Shown piece after piece: positions 35,901-45,305 of a DNA stretch of 64,000 bases. Origin of the DNA: Bacteroidota bacterium (GTDB taxonomy: Bacteria; Bacteroidota; Ignavibacteria; Ignavibacteriales; Ignavibacteriaceae); the NCBI GenBank assembly GCA_022708025.1, contig JAKIZM010000001.1, positions 1 to 64,000 of the forward strand, read 5' to 3'. Positions within the stretch are counted from its first letter, which is position 1, and each line of letters starts with the position of its first letter. Made by a program: the position numbers and the translations under genes. The notes under the pieces were generated by a model that saw only the letters and a program-made list of their open reading frames with translations, ran no database searches and was not told the DNA's origin.

Positions 35901-36487
35901 GGACTTTCTATAATTCTGAATTAAGCTCATTTATTAAGAAAGATGATTGGAAAGTTAGTCAACAGGAAGGCGCAGGTCCCGGTTTTTCACAAGCTTTACT
36001 TGATGCATTGAAAAAGGCTGATGAGATTACAAGTATGCTCTATAAAGGCGGTGATCTTAATTTATCATTTAAACTTAAACCACAATTACCTGTTGCAAAA
36101 ACCATATCCGACCGGAAAGCAACTGTTATACAATATTATTTAAAAATTAATGGTGTAGTTGATAACTATAAAATGGGTGCAGCTTATGAAACAGTTTTTA
36201 ACTGGCCCGATAAAAGTTCATCCGGATCATCTTTATATATAACACTAAATGAATTTGGAACATCTGATATTAAATCATACAACGGTGATTGGTCATTTTT
36301 CCGTTTACTTAATGATGCGTCCATTTCAAGAGGAAATTCTGCTTCGCAGTTAATACTTACCTGGAATTTTGCAAAACCGAATTTATATGATGTTAATGTA
36401 AGTTATATTTTAAATGCAGGAAGTTCAAAACATCCGTTCTCTTCGAACTTTTTTAAATCATTTAAATTGCCAAATTCTTTAAACTGA
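32966..36487 (+). CDS. tssM: T6SS membrane-complex protein TssM (IcmF)
   Basis: 1173 residues. Two N-terminal membrane helices (about 12-32 and 40-57), then a cytoplasmic NTPase-like domain with Walker A GPSAAGKT (129-136) and IFLDTAGRY, then a third helix near 436-456, then a long periplasmic part carrying the IcmF-related and C-terminal beta domains that contact TssJ. It spans the envelope as the central channel component. The Walker A is intact, which is not true of all TssM proteins. Three bases separate it from tagF. Confidence 0.96.
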   Translation: MGKIAGIFESKNILLAIGLVILIFLVVWLGSIIHITWTVRIGIIIFILLVTVIVILFKKMKDAQKAGQIENSISSLSDSQMLSPEKRAEIDQFKKQLEAAITALKNSKLGRGKTGKSALYSLPWYMIIGPSAAGKTTAIQNSGLDFPYGKDSVKGVGGTRNCDWFFSTRAIFLDTAGRYVSETEDRPEWVAFLETLKKNRKKKPINGVIVALNIDEIIKNDNAQLYEHAKNIRGRIDELISNLGVVFPVYFVFTKCDLIQGFVEYFGDFSEIERSQIWGTTFSSQGQAEQNPKDAFENEFNKLSDVIYKARTIRLSNPLKREQRRKVFLFPYQFNSLKEKLTYLIGEVFQPNPYQDNPIFRGFYFTSGTQEGAPLDLAIKKIAQQFNLPPAPGEQFDEMLETKNYFIKDLLNEVVIPDQNYVVGQTASVIKQGNVKRLITIGASAFVFLLFGIFFLIGRSGSSEALDKITTSANSFSKINWSGDLLKNFAQADSLRQIIVQIENNDFNNSFFNFGLDRSEDALENLTNLYLNKTNPFFTQYVYNDIVNTLTNYSKGQEYSGEQIYNRLKAYLLLGSERSKLDTTNQKFLANLFSGILHTKFINANSIISTADKDSLSKYFKNYSSFLAEKLSDPKVYSIQNDNSLLALVRNKFQNKPSAESIYARMKENARTQYPAELTLGQLVQGKTGQIMYTDVKIPFIFTQDGWRNYFEQAISDESKNPGKEDWVLGASQNTRAYYGDYDSETMKNQLTDLYVRDFTQTWVQFFQSIRFSGFETIPFAANSLKLLSDPGNSPLVLILKVFADQSSALANIKTPVDSTNPYAAFYSTASNSDIKRLRKFIAGPEDGSAPPDLNIVIMQYGMLNGILEGLKGGPDLVKDYAVKVMNQQAMDYQTAVKTIQSAIYNVPELQSLLTDPVNSTWRATLSDATSSISVQWKSKVVDVFNKVLAKSFPFNDKGTDAPIQDFDEFFNPQTGILWTFYNSELSSFIKKDDWKVSQQEGAGPGFSQALLDALKKADEITSMLYKGGDLNLSFKLKPQLPVAKTISDRKATVIQYYLKINGVVDNYKMGAAYETVFNWPDKSSSGSSLYITLNEFGTSDIKSYNGDWSFFRLLNDASISRGNSASQLILTWNFAKPNLYDVNVSYILNAGSSKHPFSSNFFKSFKLPNSLN

Positions 36488-36490
36488 TTT

Positions 36491-37438
36491 ATGTCGATTG
36501 ATAACAGCATAAATACTAAAAATATTACTACAGGATTTTTTGGTAAGCTTACAGGATTTGCAGATTTTATAAAGTATAATGCTGCCGGGAAAGAAATATT
36601 AGCAATTGATAACTGGCTGCAGGAAGGATTAGCTTTTGCTAAGTTAAAATCCAAAAATGAATGGAAAAGTTATTACGAAAAAATTACAAAGATAAATTTT
36701 ATTTATCCGTTTACTGATACTGATAATATTACAATTGGAATTATGTGTCCGAGTTATGACAAAAGCGGCAGGAGTTTTCCGTTTTTACTCTTCAGGAATA
36801 TTGAGAAAAGAGCAAATGAGCCTTATTATCTGATTCCATCTTTTTATAACAGATTGTTTGAAGGCTTTGAAGAAATTCTTGAGGTAAATAAAAATATTCA
36901 GGATACAGCAAATTTAAAAGCAGTAATAGATAATCTTAATCAATCATTGACAATCAATCAAAACACCTTGAATGATTATAAAAGTTTCATCTCAAAAACT
37001 GATTTGAACCGTATTTTCGGAATAAATGAAAATGAAGCGATTCAATTGAACGATTACTTTGAAAAGAATATTAAAATCTTACAGCATTTAATTTGTATTA
37101 AATATAATTCAATTGAGAGTCGGTTAGATAATTATTCACTCATAAGTTTTTACATACAATTAATACAAGTATTGCTTAAGAATCAAAATTCATCACCAGC
37201 AGTATTCTGGCTTGATTTTGATGATAATACTGGTTTGATTTTTTTTACATTTTCAAGACCTACACCAAAAGATTTTTTAGATCTGTTGTTAAACAGTAAT
37301 AAAACTGAAGAAAGTAGTGATATAACTGAACAAAGCAGTTATAGTAGCGGCAAGTATTTAATACAGGATAATTTAATTATAAATTATAATTTAAAGTTAA
37401 CTGAGTTTTTAAATTACATTAAAACTCATCTCAGTTAA
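36491..37438 (+). CDS. tagF: T6SS-associated protein TagF
   Basis: 315 residues. The N-terminal signature GFFGKLTGFADFIKYNA is a variant of the TagF GFFGKLPSxGDF motif; CPSYDKSGRSFPFLLF follows. In Pseudomonas, TagF represses firing after assembly through a path independent of the Thr kinase, and in some bacteria it is fused to PppA. Here it is a separate gene immediately after tssM. Its C-terminal half is less conserved. Confidence 0.88.
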   Translation: MSIDNSINTKNITTGFFGKLTGFADFIKYNAAGKEILAIDNWLQEGLAFAKLKSKNEWKSYYEKITKINFIYPFTDTDNITIGIMCPSYDKSGRSFPFLLFRNIEKRANEPYYLIPSFYNRLFEGFEEILEVNKNIQDTANLKAVIDNLNQSLTINQNTLNDYKSFISKTDLNRIFGINENEAIQLNDYFEKNIKILQHLICIKYNSIESRLDNYSLISFYIQLIQVLLKNQNSSPAVFWLDFDDNTGLIFFTFSRPTPKDFLDLLLNSNKTEESSDITEQSSYSSGKYLIQDNLIINYNLKLTEFLNYIKTHLS

Positions 37439-37470
37439 TATTTAAAATTGTAAACCGGAGATAGACTGAA

Positions 37471-39174
37471 ATGCCTGAAATTTCTGAACTTGAAATACCT
37501 GATGTAGTACAGGAATACCTAGAACCAATTTCGGATAATCCGCCAGTTGGCAATGATGCAAGTAACGAAGAGGAGTATTTTGTCCTCAATATGGAAATTC
37601 AGAAAACTACTCCTGATTATAAAAAGTGGATTGAACTTAGCAGAACTATTCTGATAGAAAAGAGTAAAGATATTAAAATTGCAACCTGGCTAAGTTTTGC
37701 AATGTTCCGTTTAGAAAAGATAAAAGGATTAGTTAACGGGTTAAAAATTATTTATTACTATTTAAAGAACTTCGAGAATAATCTTTATCCTTCAAATGCT
37801 AATTACAGAAGCAAAGCAATTCAGTTTTTAAATCAGCCCAGATTTTTTAAACTAATAGAAAAAGAAAAGCCTGATTCATCCAATGCAAAAGAATTTATTG
37901 AAGCTGATATAGTATTAAAAGGAATAGTTGACGAATGTGCAAGATTATTTCCTGAGAATCCCCCTGTACTAAAATTTATTATTGAAGTTTTAGCAGACCA
38001 CGCTGACACTGCAAATAATATCTTATCTCCTTCGGCTGCAAAGACTGAACAGCCGGTAGCTCAGCCGCAGACAGAAAAGCAAGCAGAAACTTTTACAAAA
38101 ACTGTAACTGATGCTCCTGCACCGCCTAAAGAAGCAGAAAGACCGGTTCAACAAGTAGCGCCGGTACAACAAACTGTTAGTCAGCCAATAAAAGTAACCA
38201 ATGAAAATGATGGTATTATTCAGTTAAGGCAAATATTGACTCAGTTTTATGAACAGATTGTTGATGGGAATAAAAAAGACAAAATACCTGAATCATTTTT
38301 TGTATTTGGAATTGCCCGGCAGTTACAATGGGGAAGACTATTCAGACCGCAGGAAACAGATGGAGTTACTCAGGTTGAAGCTCCGAATAATATTATGCAG
38401 ACTAATATTAAGAAATGGTTTGAGAGTGCTGAATGGGATTCACTGATTCCAAGAGTTGAATTAAATTTTCTTAAAGCAGACAGTGCTTTTCTGTATTGGT
38501 TTGATGCACACAGATATGTTGTAAAAGCTCTTGAACAAAAAGGCGGTAATTATACTCTTGCTGCCCAGGAAATTAAAGGACAATTAGCTCAGCTTATTAA
38601 CAGGATACCGGATATTTATAAGTTAAAGTTTAAGGACTATACAACTCCTTTTGCTGATGACGATACTGTAAAATGGATTCTTGATGATGTAATGGCTTCT
38701 GCTGCAAAAGGTGAGAATAAAGATCAGATAATATTACCTCCGATTATGGGAGAAGATTATGAACAAATAAATAATGAGTATAAGCAAGCCTGTATTGAAT
38801 TGCCGAAGAACATTGAGGTTAACATTGCTTCAATGCAAAAGGCAATCAGTTCTGATGAAAGAAGAAAAGGAAAATTTTTAAGAAGACTCAACCTTGCAAA
38901 TTATTGTATGCAGGCAAAAATGTATGATCTTGCAAAAGTACATTTAACCGAACTTATCGGTCTTATTGACGAATATAACATAACACTCTGGGAACCGGCG
39001 TTATGTACATCAGTATGGCAGGCGATGTATTTGGTGAACAAAGAAATTATTTCAAAGATCAAGGATAAAGAATTAAAAACTGAACTTGAAAATGATCAAA
39101 CAGAATTATTTAATAAAATTGCAAAATATGACAGCATAATTGCATTAAAACTAAAACAAAAAAAGGAGCGTTAA
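37471..39174 (+). CDS. tssA: T6SS baseplate/sheath cap protein TssA
   Basis: 567 residues. The ImpA N-terminal domain is present (LEPISDNPPVGNDASNEEEY, residues about 16-35; then DYKKWIELSRTILIEKSKDI). A Pro/Gln/Thr-rich linker (about 190-235, with many APPKEAERPVQQVAPVQQ-type residues) is followed by a conserved helical C-terminal region. TssA primes sheath polymerisation. A GGAG site precedes it; tssB starts two bases after its stop. Confidence 0.9.
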   Translation: MPEISELEIPDVVQEYLEPISDNPPVGNDASNEEEYFVLNMEIQKTTPDYKKWIELSRTILIEKSKDIKIATWLSFAMFRLEKIKGLVNGLKIIYYYLKNFENNLYPSNANYRSKAIQFLNQPRFFKLIEKEKPDSSNAKEFIEADIVLKGIVDECARLFPENPPVLKFIIEVLADHADTANNILSPSAAKTEQPVAQPQTEKQAETFTKTVTDAPAPPKEAERPVQQVAPVQQTVSQPIKVTNENDGIIQLRQILTQFYEQIVDGNKKDKIPESFFVFGIARQLQWGRLFRPQETDGVTQVEAPNNIMQTNIKKWFESAEWDSLIPRVELNFLKADSAFLYWFDAHRYVVKALEQKGGNYTLAAQEIKGQLAQLINRIPDIYKLKFKDYTTPFADDDTVKWILDDVMASAAKGENKDQIILPPIMGEDYEQINNEYKQACIELPKNIEVNIASMQKAISSDERRKGKFLRRLNLANYCMQAKMYDLAKVHLTELIGLIDEYNITLWEPALCTSVWQAMYLVNKEIISKIKDKELKTELENDQTELFNKIAKYDSIIALKLKQKKER

Positions 39175-39175
39175 T

Positions 39176-39691
39176 ATGGCACGACCAACAGCACCAAAAA
39201 TTGCGCAGCGTGTTAAGGTATCAATACTTCCAAGCAGTGATGCGAAAGAAAGTGTTGAACTTGACTACAGAATGATGATTCCGGGAAACTTCAGCAGAAG
39301 CGAACCAGGAAGCCTCGGGCAGCTCAAGGACAGAAGACTGCGTGTAATTGCAAACAAAGGGGATTATCAGAGGGTTTTGAAGGATATCAATCCTAAATTA
39401 AAACTATCTGTTAACAACAAGCTATCCGATGATCCGGAAGCAAAAATGGAAGTGAATCTTGATTTTAAAGAAATTAAAGATTTCCATCCGGATGAGATAG
39501 TTAAGAAAGTAGAGCCGTTAAAGCAATTGCTGGATGCCCGTGAGAGATTAAAACAACTTAAAGTTGCGGTTCTAAAAGATGCTAATCTTAAAAAAGCAAT
39601 CGAGGGTGTTCTTAAAGATGGCGGTGGAAGTATTGATGAATTACTTGCAAAGCTTGGGACTACTCAGGATAAAGAACAAAAATCTAATTAA
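39176..39691 (+). CDS. tssB: T6SS sheath small subunit TssB (VipA)
   Basis: 171 residues. Opening block PTAPKIAQRVKVSILPSSDA is a variant of the TssB start, and LDFKEIKDFHPDEIVKKVEPLKQLLDAREKL-like sequence forms the middle and helix that pack with TssC. A strong AAAGGAG ribosome site is consistent with high expression. Together with TssC it forms the contractile sheath. Confidence 0.95.
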   Translation: MARPTAPKIAQRVKVSILPSSDAKESVELDYRMMIPGNFSRSEPGSLGQLKDRRLRVIANKGDYQRVLKDINPKLKLSVNNKLSDDPEAKMEVNLDFKEIKDFHPDEIVKKVEPLKQLLDARERLKQLKVAVLKDANLKKAIEGVLKDGGGSIDELLAKLGTTQDKEQKSN

Positions 39692-39733
39692 TTACTTTAC
39701 TTATAATTTAATATAGTATGGAGGCTTAATAAA

Positions 39734-41203
39734 ATGGCAGAAGAAAAAACCACATCAACAGGACAAGAACAACATACACAGGAAACATCTGTTGACAAAT
39801 TGTTAACCATGCTGGATGATACTAAGAAAGATGCAGTAGCTGAATTCATAAGTAAGGTAGGCAAGGACTCACAGGTATTTAAAGTTACCGGTGCTCTTGT
39901 GGATTCATTTATTGCCGATATTGATACCGTTCTTAGTGCCCAGATGGACGAGATTCTTCATAATGAAGAATTTAAAGGATTAGAATCAACCTGGCGCGGT
40001 TTATTGTTTTTAGTACAAAATACAGAATTCAGTAAGCCGGTCAAATTTGAACTTCTTGATGTTACAAAAGAAGAGCTGTATGATGACTTGAATGAAGCAG
40101 CAAACGGAGAAGGCTATGAAAAAGATTCCGGTTTCTGGCATCACATTTATTGGGGTGCTTATGATAAAGTAGGCGGTCATTCTTATACAGCTATAATTGC
40201 TGATTTACAGGTAAATAACTCAGCACAGGATATAAATTTACTACAGCATTTGTCAGTTCTTTCAGAATCTGCACAGATACCATTTATTGGTAATGCAAGT
40301 CATCAGTTCTTTGGTGAAAAGAGCTTTGGTGATGTAATGAATAATCGCTTTCTGGTAGATCAGATAACTGACGGTGCAGAATACACTGCATGGAGAGCTT
40401 TCAGAGATGATGACAGATCCAAATTTATTGGATTAACTCTGCCAAGATTTTTGGGAAGACTTCCGTATAGTGCTGAATCTGAACCTACAAAGAACTTCAA
40501 TTATAACGAGGGAGTGTACAGAGAAGGTAATGATAATAGCTTATGGTGTAATGCTTCATTTGCACTTGCTTCAAATATGGTTAAAAGTTTTGAGAAATGG
40601 GGCTGGAGTGTTAAAATCGTTGGAGTAGATTCTGGTGGAAAAGTTGAAAATTTACCAACTCCGACATACGAAGAACACGGACAGAAAAAGCTGAAGGTAC
40701 CAATCGAAGCCTCGGTTGGGCAAGCAAAAGATCAAGAACTTTGTGATCTTGGATTTATTCCTTTGGCACATTGGGATAGAACAGATTATGCCTGTTTCTT
40801 TGAAGTTCCATCAGTCAGCAGACCAAAGAAAATTAAGAATGATGCGGAAGCAACTGCAAATTATGCAGTTGGTGCAAGATTGCAATATACAATGCTTGTT
40901 ACCAGAATTGCTCATTACTTAAAATACAGACAACTAACTTTTGTTGGTAAAAATGCAGGCGCCGGTGAAATTGAAAAAGATATGAAAAAATGGCTGGATA
41001 CACTTGTTGCAGATTTCCCAAATGCACCTGAATCTGTAATTGCTGAAAGACCATTGAGATCATATCAGCTTCATGTTGAAGAATTACCGGAAAAACCGGG
41101 CTTCTTCCAGATTAGTGCAGAGTTCAGACCTCATGTTGCTATTACTGGTATGGATGTAAATCTGAAGTTGATTGCTTTCCATTCTTCAGAAGAAGGTCAA
41201 TAG
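39734..41203 (+). CDS. tssC: T6SS sheath large subunit TssC (VipB)
   Basis: 489 residues. Family blocks QMDEILHNEEFKGLESTWRG, FGDVMNNRFLVDQITDGAEY, FIGLTLPRFLGRLPYSAES and YQLHVEELPEKPGFFQISAEFRP are all present. It forms the outer sheath with TssB and is later disassembled by ClpV. A GGAGG site lies ahead of the ATG. Confidence 0.97.
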   Translation: MAEEKTTSTGQEQHTQETSVDKLLTMLDDTKKDAVAEFISKVGKDSQVFKVTGALVDSFIADIDTVLSAQMDEILHNEEFKGLESTWRGLLFLVQNTEFSKPVKFELLDVTKEELYDDLNEAANGEGYEKDSGFWHHIYWGAYDKVGGHSYTAIIADLQVNNSAQDINLLQHLSVLSESAQIPFIGNASHQFFGEKSFGDVMNNRFLVDQITDGAEYTAWRAFRDDDRSKFIGLTLPRFLGRLPYSAESEPTKNFNYNEGVYREGNDNSLWCNASFALASNMVKSFEKWGWSVKIVGVDSGGKVENLPTPTYEEHGQKKLKVPIEASVGQAKDQELCDLGFIPLAHWDRTDYACFFEVPSVSRPKKIKNDAEATANYAVGARLQYTMLVTRIAHYLKYRQLTFVGKNAGAGEIEKDMKKWLDTLVADFPNAPESVIAERPLRSYQLHVEELPEKPGFFQISAEFRPHVAITGMDVNLKLIAFHSSEEGQ

Positions 41204-41258
41204 AAATTAAGTTCATTAACTAACTAATTTATTATTAAATAATATAAGGAGTGTTATT

Positions 41259-41726
41259 ATGGCAGTCAAAGGTGAAATAGTGTTTAAAAATCACGAAGGA
41301 AATGAATTGAAAGGTCCGCGTGATAATGGAAGCAGTTTAATTTATGAGTTTAATCATGAAGTATATCTTCCATACGAAAGAGAAGAGAACAAAATTCAAG
41401 GATCAAGAAGGATAACAGCTTTTACTATTGTTAAAGCGATTGATCAGCTTACACCTCAATTATATAATATAGCTGCTTGGGGAAGAGAATGTAAAGAAAT
41501 TAAGGTAACACTTTATAGGATAGGAATACATACAGGTGAAGAGGAACCTTATTTTTATTTTACTTTGAAAAATGCAAAGGTTGTCTCAGTAAAGAACTGG
41601 ATGCCGCCAACCTACGATCCAAAAAATGAAAATGTTGGACACCTTGAGCAGGTATCAATGCTGGCACAAACATTTCAGTGGGAGTATATTGAAGGCGGTA
41701 TTGTGTTCGAAGATAAAGCATTCTAA
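41259..41726 (+). CDS. hcp: T6SS tube protein Hcp
   Basis: 155 residues, a single Hcp ring subunit without extension. The pattern VKGEIVFKNHEGNELKG... IYEFNHEVYLPYEREENKIQG, then GSRRITAFTIVKAIDQLTPQLY and WEYIEGGIVFEDKAF at the end is a divergent but complete Hcp. It stacks into the inner tube carrying the spike. The AAGGAG site is strong, and a large hairpin follows the gene, as expected for a highly expressed product. Confidence 0.94.
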   Translation: MAVKGEIVFKNHEGNELKGPRDNGSSLIYEFNHEVYLPYEREENKIQGSRRITAFTIVKAIDQLTPQLYNIAAWGRECKEIKVTLYRIGIHTGEEEPYFYFTLKNAKVVSVKNWMPPTYDPKNENVGHLEQVSMLAQTFQWEYIEGGIVFEDKAF

Positions 41727-41813
41727 GAACAGGCATTGGTTAAATAAGATTAAATTGAATTACTAATTTCTCAAATTCAGTTTAATACATTTATAAACAC
41801 TACTTTAAAGCTT

Positions 41814-41860
41814 TGTAATACAGACTAAAGCCTGTGATAAGCAGGAAAGTCTGTATTACA
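41814..41860. terminator. Large hairpin after hcp
   Basis: A perfect 12-bp stem, GTAATACAGACT / AGTCTGTATTAC, with an inner CCTG/CAGG helix. It lies in the 189-bp gap between hcp and tssE. There is no long T-tract, so partial termination or mRNA 3'-end protection of hcp is more likely than full termination. Confidence 0.65.
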
Positions 41861-41915
41861 GCTTTGTTATCTCTTGGTAAATCTTTAATAACAGAAGAAC
41901 TATTAAATACAGAAA

Positions 41916-42368
41916 TTGAAAAACTTAAGTCTTTATGATATTCTGATCGGGCAATTTGCTTCTGAAGCTCAGAACATTGATGAAACTGATTTCACTGAAT
42001 TGGATAGTCTTTCGGAAGAGCAGAAATTAAGATCAAGTATAATTGAAAATTTAAGAATGGTTTTATCAACAAGACAGGGTTCTGTTCTGCATCTGCCTGA
42101 TTTTGGGATGCCGGATATACTTCAATTATATTTCAATTCTAACTTCTCAATTGATCCAATCAGAAAAGAAATTAAAAATGTTATTCTGAAGTATGAACCA
42201 CGAATTGCTGATGTTGAAGTGCATAAAACAGACTTCGATCAGGAATCAATGAAAATAGCTTTAAAAGTTGTTGCGACAATAAAGGATATTTCAAACAAAG
42301 AAATATTACTTACCGAGTTTTCTACAACCGGCTGGACGAAAGTAGTTTTTGAAAAGGATGCACACTAA
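41916..42368 (+). CDS. tssE: T6SS baseplate protein TssE (gp25-like)
   Basis: 150 residues, TTG start (MKNLSLYDILIG). The gp25 signature ENLRMVLSTRQGSVLHLPDF is intact and contains the Arg-x-Gly-Ser motif that docks on the sheath. It belongs to the wedge together with TssF and TssG. Its stop overlaps the tssF start by one base. Confidence 0.94.
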   Translation: MKNLSLYDILIGQFASEAQNIDETDFTELDSLSEEQKLRSSIIENLRMVLSTRQGSVLHLPDFGMPDILQLYFNSNFSIDPIRKEIKNVILKYEPRIADVEVHKTDFDQESMKIALKVVATIKDISNKEILLTEFSTTGWTKVVFEKDAH

Positions 42369-44221
42369 TGGGCATTGAAAAATATTTTGAACGGGAATAT
42401 AATTTTCTTCAGGCGGCTGGTGAAGATTTTGCTAAAAAACACCCAACACTGGGCTCTCGCCTAAGAATGAGTGAGCGCGAAAGAAAAGATCCATTTGTTG
42501 AAAGGTTATATGAAGGGTTTGCATTTCTTGCCGGAAGAATTCAGGAGAGATTGGATGATGAATTCCCTGAAATAGCTGGCGGAATTCTCGAAATACTATT
42601 TCCAAATCTTTTAAAACCATTTCCTTCCTGTTCAATACTTCAACTAAAATCAAAACTTGGTGCAATATCTAAACCAATCCTTGTTAAAAAAGGAAGCGAA
42701 ATTCAAACAACAACCGGAAAATACAAAGTCAGATATAAAGTATATGCTGGTGTTTCGGATAAAAGCCGTTTGACAGAAAAAGATGAACCGGCTGAGTTTG
42801 TTTTTAGAACAACGCAAGATGTTCTTGTAAGACCGATGAAACTTGAAGATGTTATTGTTGAAGATTCGCCAAAGGGTAATACAATTCTGAAACTCAAGAT
42901 TCAGCCAGATAGAAATGTTGATTATGATTCTTTGAAGATGAATAATTTTCAGTTTTATATTCAAGGAGCAGCTTCGATTAAATATGAATTATTATTCTTT
43001 CTTACAAATTTTGTTTCCTCTGTTTCGATTAAGGAATTAACTGACCGTAATCCATCATATACTGAGATTAAAAATTACCGAATAGAAATTCCTGAGTTAT
43101 ATACTGATGATTATTCTGTTCAGGATAATTCAATACTGCCGTATTCAAAACAGACATTTGCAGGCTATAAGCTTTTACAGGAATATTTTTCTTTCCCGGA
43201 AAAATTCTTTTTTATTCAGATAAACGGTTTGGAACAATATAAAAGCTCAGGGCAATCTTTACCATTTGAGATCAAAATTGATTTTAATGCACGGATTGTG
43301 AAAGAAAAATGGCCGACATTAAAAAATATTGCACTGCATTGCACACCAATAGTTAATTTATTCAGCAGATCTACAGAAGAGGTTGTGGTTAATCAGCGCC
43401 TGCCTGAGTATTACATTGTGCCTGATATAGACAGAAGAAAAAGCAGGGAAATTTATTCAGTTGATAAAATTTCCGGTATAAGTGAAAACAAAATTGAGCA
43501 ATATAAATACATACCAATTTCTTCACATGATATTCTTGAAACTAGTGACCCTGACTATAATTATAAAAGATTCTTTTCTGTTTTCAGAAGAACACAGGTA
43601 AGCGATATGACTGAAGCATATATTCGCTTGTTTGGACCAAGTATGGAAGCAGATGATTTTCCAAAAGAAACCTTAAGTATTCAAGCAACTTTATCAAACG
43701 GTTTTTTACCGGCTTCATATCTGGAGGTAGGAGTTATTAAAGAACCGATTGATTTTCCAGCAGGAATAGAAGCAACAAATATTACTATTCCAACTGATGT
43801 TCTTGAAGGACCAGACAAGAGTAATTATCTGTGGGCACTGATTGCTAATTTATCAATCAGTTATACGAGTCTTTCAGATGTTGAAACATTAAAGAGCATT
43901 CTTAATCTTTATAATTGGTTCAAAATTCATAATCATCCGAATAAGAAAAGAATTGATGGCATTAAAAAGATTGATAAACCCAAAGTTATTAGTAAGATAA
44001 AAAACAGAAGCATCATCCGTGGAATTGAATTTCATATAACTATTGATCCAAACGAATTTGAACACGGACGAGGAGATATTTATCTGTTTGGATTAATTCT
44101 AAATAAGTTCTTATCACAATATGTTACTATCAATTCGTTTATTCAATTAAAAATAACAGAATCCGGAACAAATAAAGAATATATATGGGAACCGATAATC
44201 GGGAAAATATCACCTCTGTAA
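42368..44221 (+). CDS. tssF: T6SS baseplate protein TssF
   Basis: 617 residues. The N-terminal family block YFEREYNFLQAAGEDFAKKH, then PTLGSRLRMSERERKDPFVE and ERLDDEFPEIAGGILEILFP identifies VasA/TssF. It forms the wedge with TssG and TssE. It overlaps tssG by 37 bases, showing coupled translation. Confidence 0.96.
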   Translation: MGIEKYFEREYNFLQAAGEDFAKKHPTLGSRLRMSERERKDPFVERLYEGFAFLAGRIQERLDDEFPEIAGGILEILFPNLLKPFPSCSILQLKSKLGAISKPILVKKGSEIQTTTGKYKVRYKVYAGVSDKSRLTEKDEPAEFVFRTTQDVLVRPMKLEDVIVEDSPKGNTILKLKIQPDRNVDYDSLKMNNFQFYIQGAASIKYELLFFLTNFVSSVSIKELTDRNPSYTEIKNYRIEIPELYTDDYSVQDNSILPYSKQTFAGYKLLQEYFSFPEKFFFIQINGLEQYKSSGQSLPFEIKIDFNARIVKEKWPTLKNIALHCTPIVNLFSRSTEEVVVNQRLPEYYIVPDIDRRKSREIYSVDKISGISENKIEQYKYIPISSHDILETSDPDYNYKRFFSVFRRTQVSDMTEAYIRLFGPSMEADDFPKETLSIQATLSNGFLPASYLEVGVIKEPIDFPAGIEATNITIPTDVLEGPDKSNYLWALIANLSISYTSLSDVETLKSILNLYNWFKIHNHPNKKRIDGIKKIDKPKVISKIKNRSIIRGIEFHITIDPNEFEHGRGDIYLFGLILNKFLSQYVTINSFIQLKITESGTNKEYIWEPIIGKISPL

Positions 44222-45204
44222 TAGACGATCTTGTAAAAAACGGACCGTTATATAATGTATGGCAGGCTACCAGAGTTGCTGATAATTATGTTAAAAAATT
44301 ACATCCCAAAAGAGATGATTCTTTATTTGAACAAACCGGAATCAGATTCAGACCTTATGAAAAATATGAATATCCGCCAACAGATATTAAAAGTGTTTCA
44401 TTTGAAAATGATGAAGTAACATTTATTCTTACTTTTTTAGGTTTATATGGAATCAACTCTCCGATACCAAGATGTTATGTTGAACAAGTTGATTTTCAAC
44501 AAAGAATTTTAGGTGCTGGACAAGTTCCGTTGCAAAACTTTTTAGATATTTTTAATAACAGATTTTATTGGCTCTACTATCAAGCCTGGAAAAAATACAG
44601 ATTCTATCTGCATCTGAACTCAGAGCTTAATAATCCAATTATTCAGAGAATAAATGCTTTTAGCGGCAAAGGATTTTTTGGTAAAGATAAAAACAAAGCA
44701 TTATCAGATTACACACTACTTAAATTTTCTGGATTCTTTAGTCACAGAGTAAAAAATAAATCCGGACTGCAAATTTTACTGGATCATTTATTTCCGCAAT
44801 TTGAAGTTAAGATAATGGAATATGTGCCAACCTGGCTTGAATTAGCTGATGCACCATTACTGGGAGATGATAATAATATATTAGGTGAAACAAGTTTTAT
44901 CGGCAGACACACTTTGGATTATACAAGCAGAATAGGTATTGAAATAGGACCGATGTTGTTTAAAGAATATCTTGATTTTTTGCCCGGTAAAACACAATCA
45001 AAAAAACTAATTGAATTGATGGAAATGTATCTTAATGATGGAATTGAATATGATTTTTGTTTTAAGATCAAAAGTGAAACTATTACAACCATAGCCTGGG
45101 ATGATGACAGATTAAAATTAGGTTCTACTTTATGGCTTGGCAAACCACAGTCCGATATCATTTCAGTTTATATGCCTTATGAACAATTATTCGAAATAAA
45201 TTGA
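44185..45204 (+). CDS. tssG: T6SS baseplate protein TssG
   Basis: 339 residues. Family motif IRFRPYEKYEYPPTDIKSVS then LTFLGLYGINSPIPRCYVEQ and FLDIFNNRFYWLYYQAWKKY. It completes the baseplate wedge. The 37-base overlap with tssF is longer than usual. The C-terminal half is the beta-rich domain that contacts TssF. Confidence 0.96.
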   Translation: MGTDNRENITSVIDDLVKNGPLYNVWQATRVADNYVKKLHPKRDDSLFEQTGIRFRPYEKYEYPPTDIKSVSFENDEVTFILTFLGLYGINSPIPRCYVEQVDFQQRILGAGQVPLQNFLDIFNNRFYWLYYQAWKKYRFYLHLNSELNNPIIQRINAFSGKGFFGKDKNKALSDYTLLKFSGFFSHRVKNKSGLQILLDHLFPQFEVKIMEYVPTWLELADAPLLGDDNNILGETSFIGRHTLDYTSRIGIEIGPMLFKEYLDFLPGKTQSKKLIELMEMYLNDGIEYDFCFKIKSETITTIAWDDDRLKLGSTLWLGKPQSDIISVYMPYEQLFEIN

Positions 45205-45305
45205 ATCTTTGTTTACTTGGCTTATCAGCATCTAATATAAATTTGCTGACCCACTAATCCGATGTAAATAAATTATTAAATCAGAATATTTTCCGGAGAG
45301 AAAAA

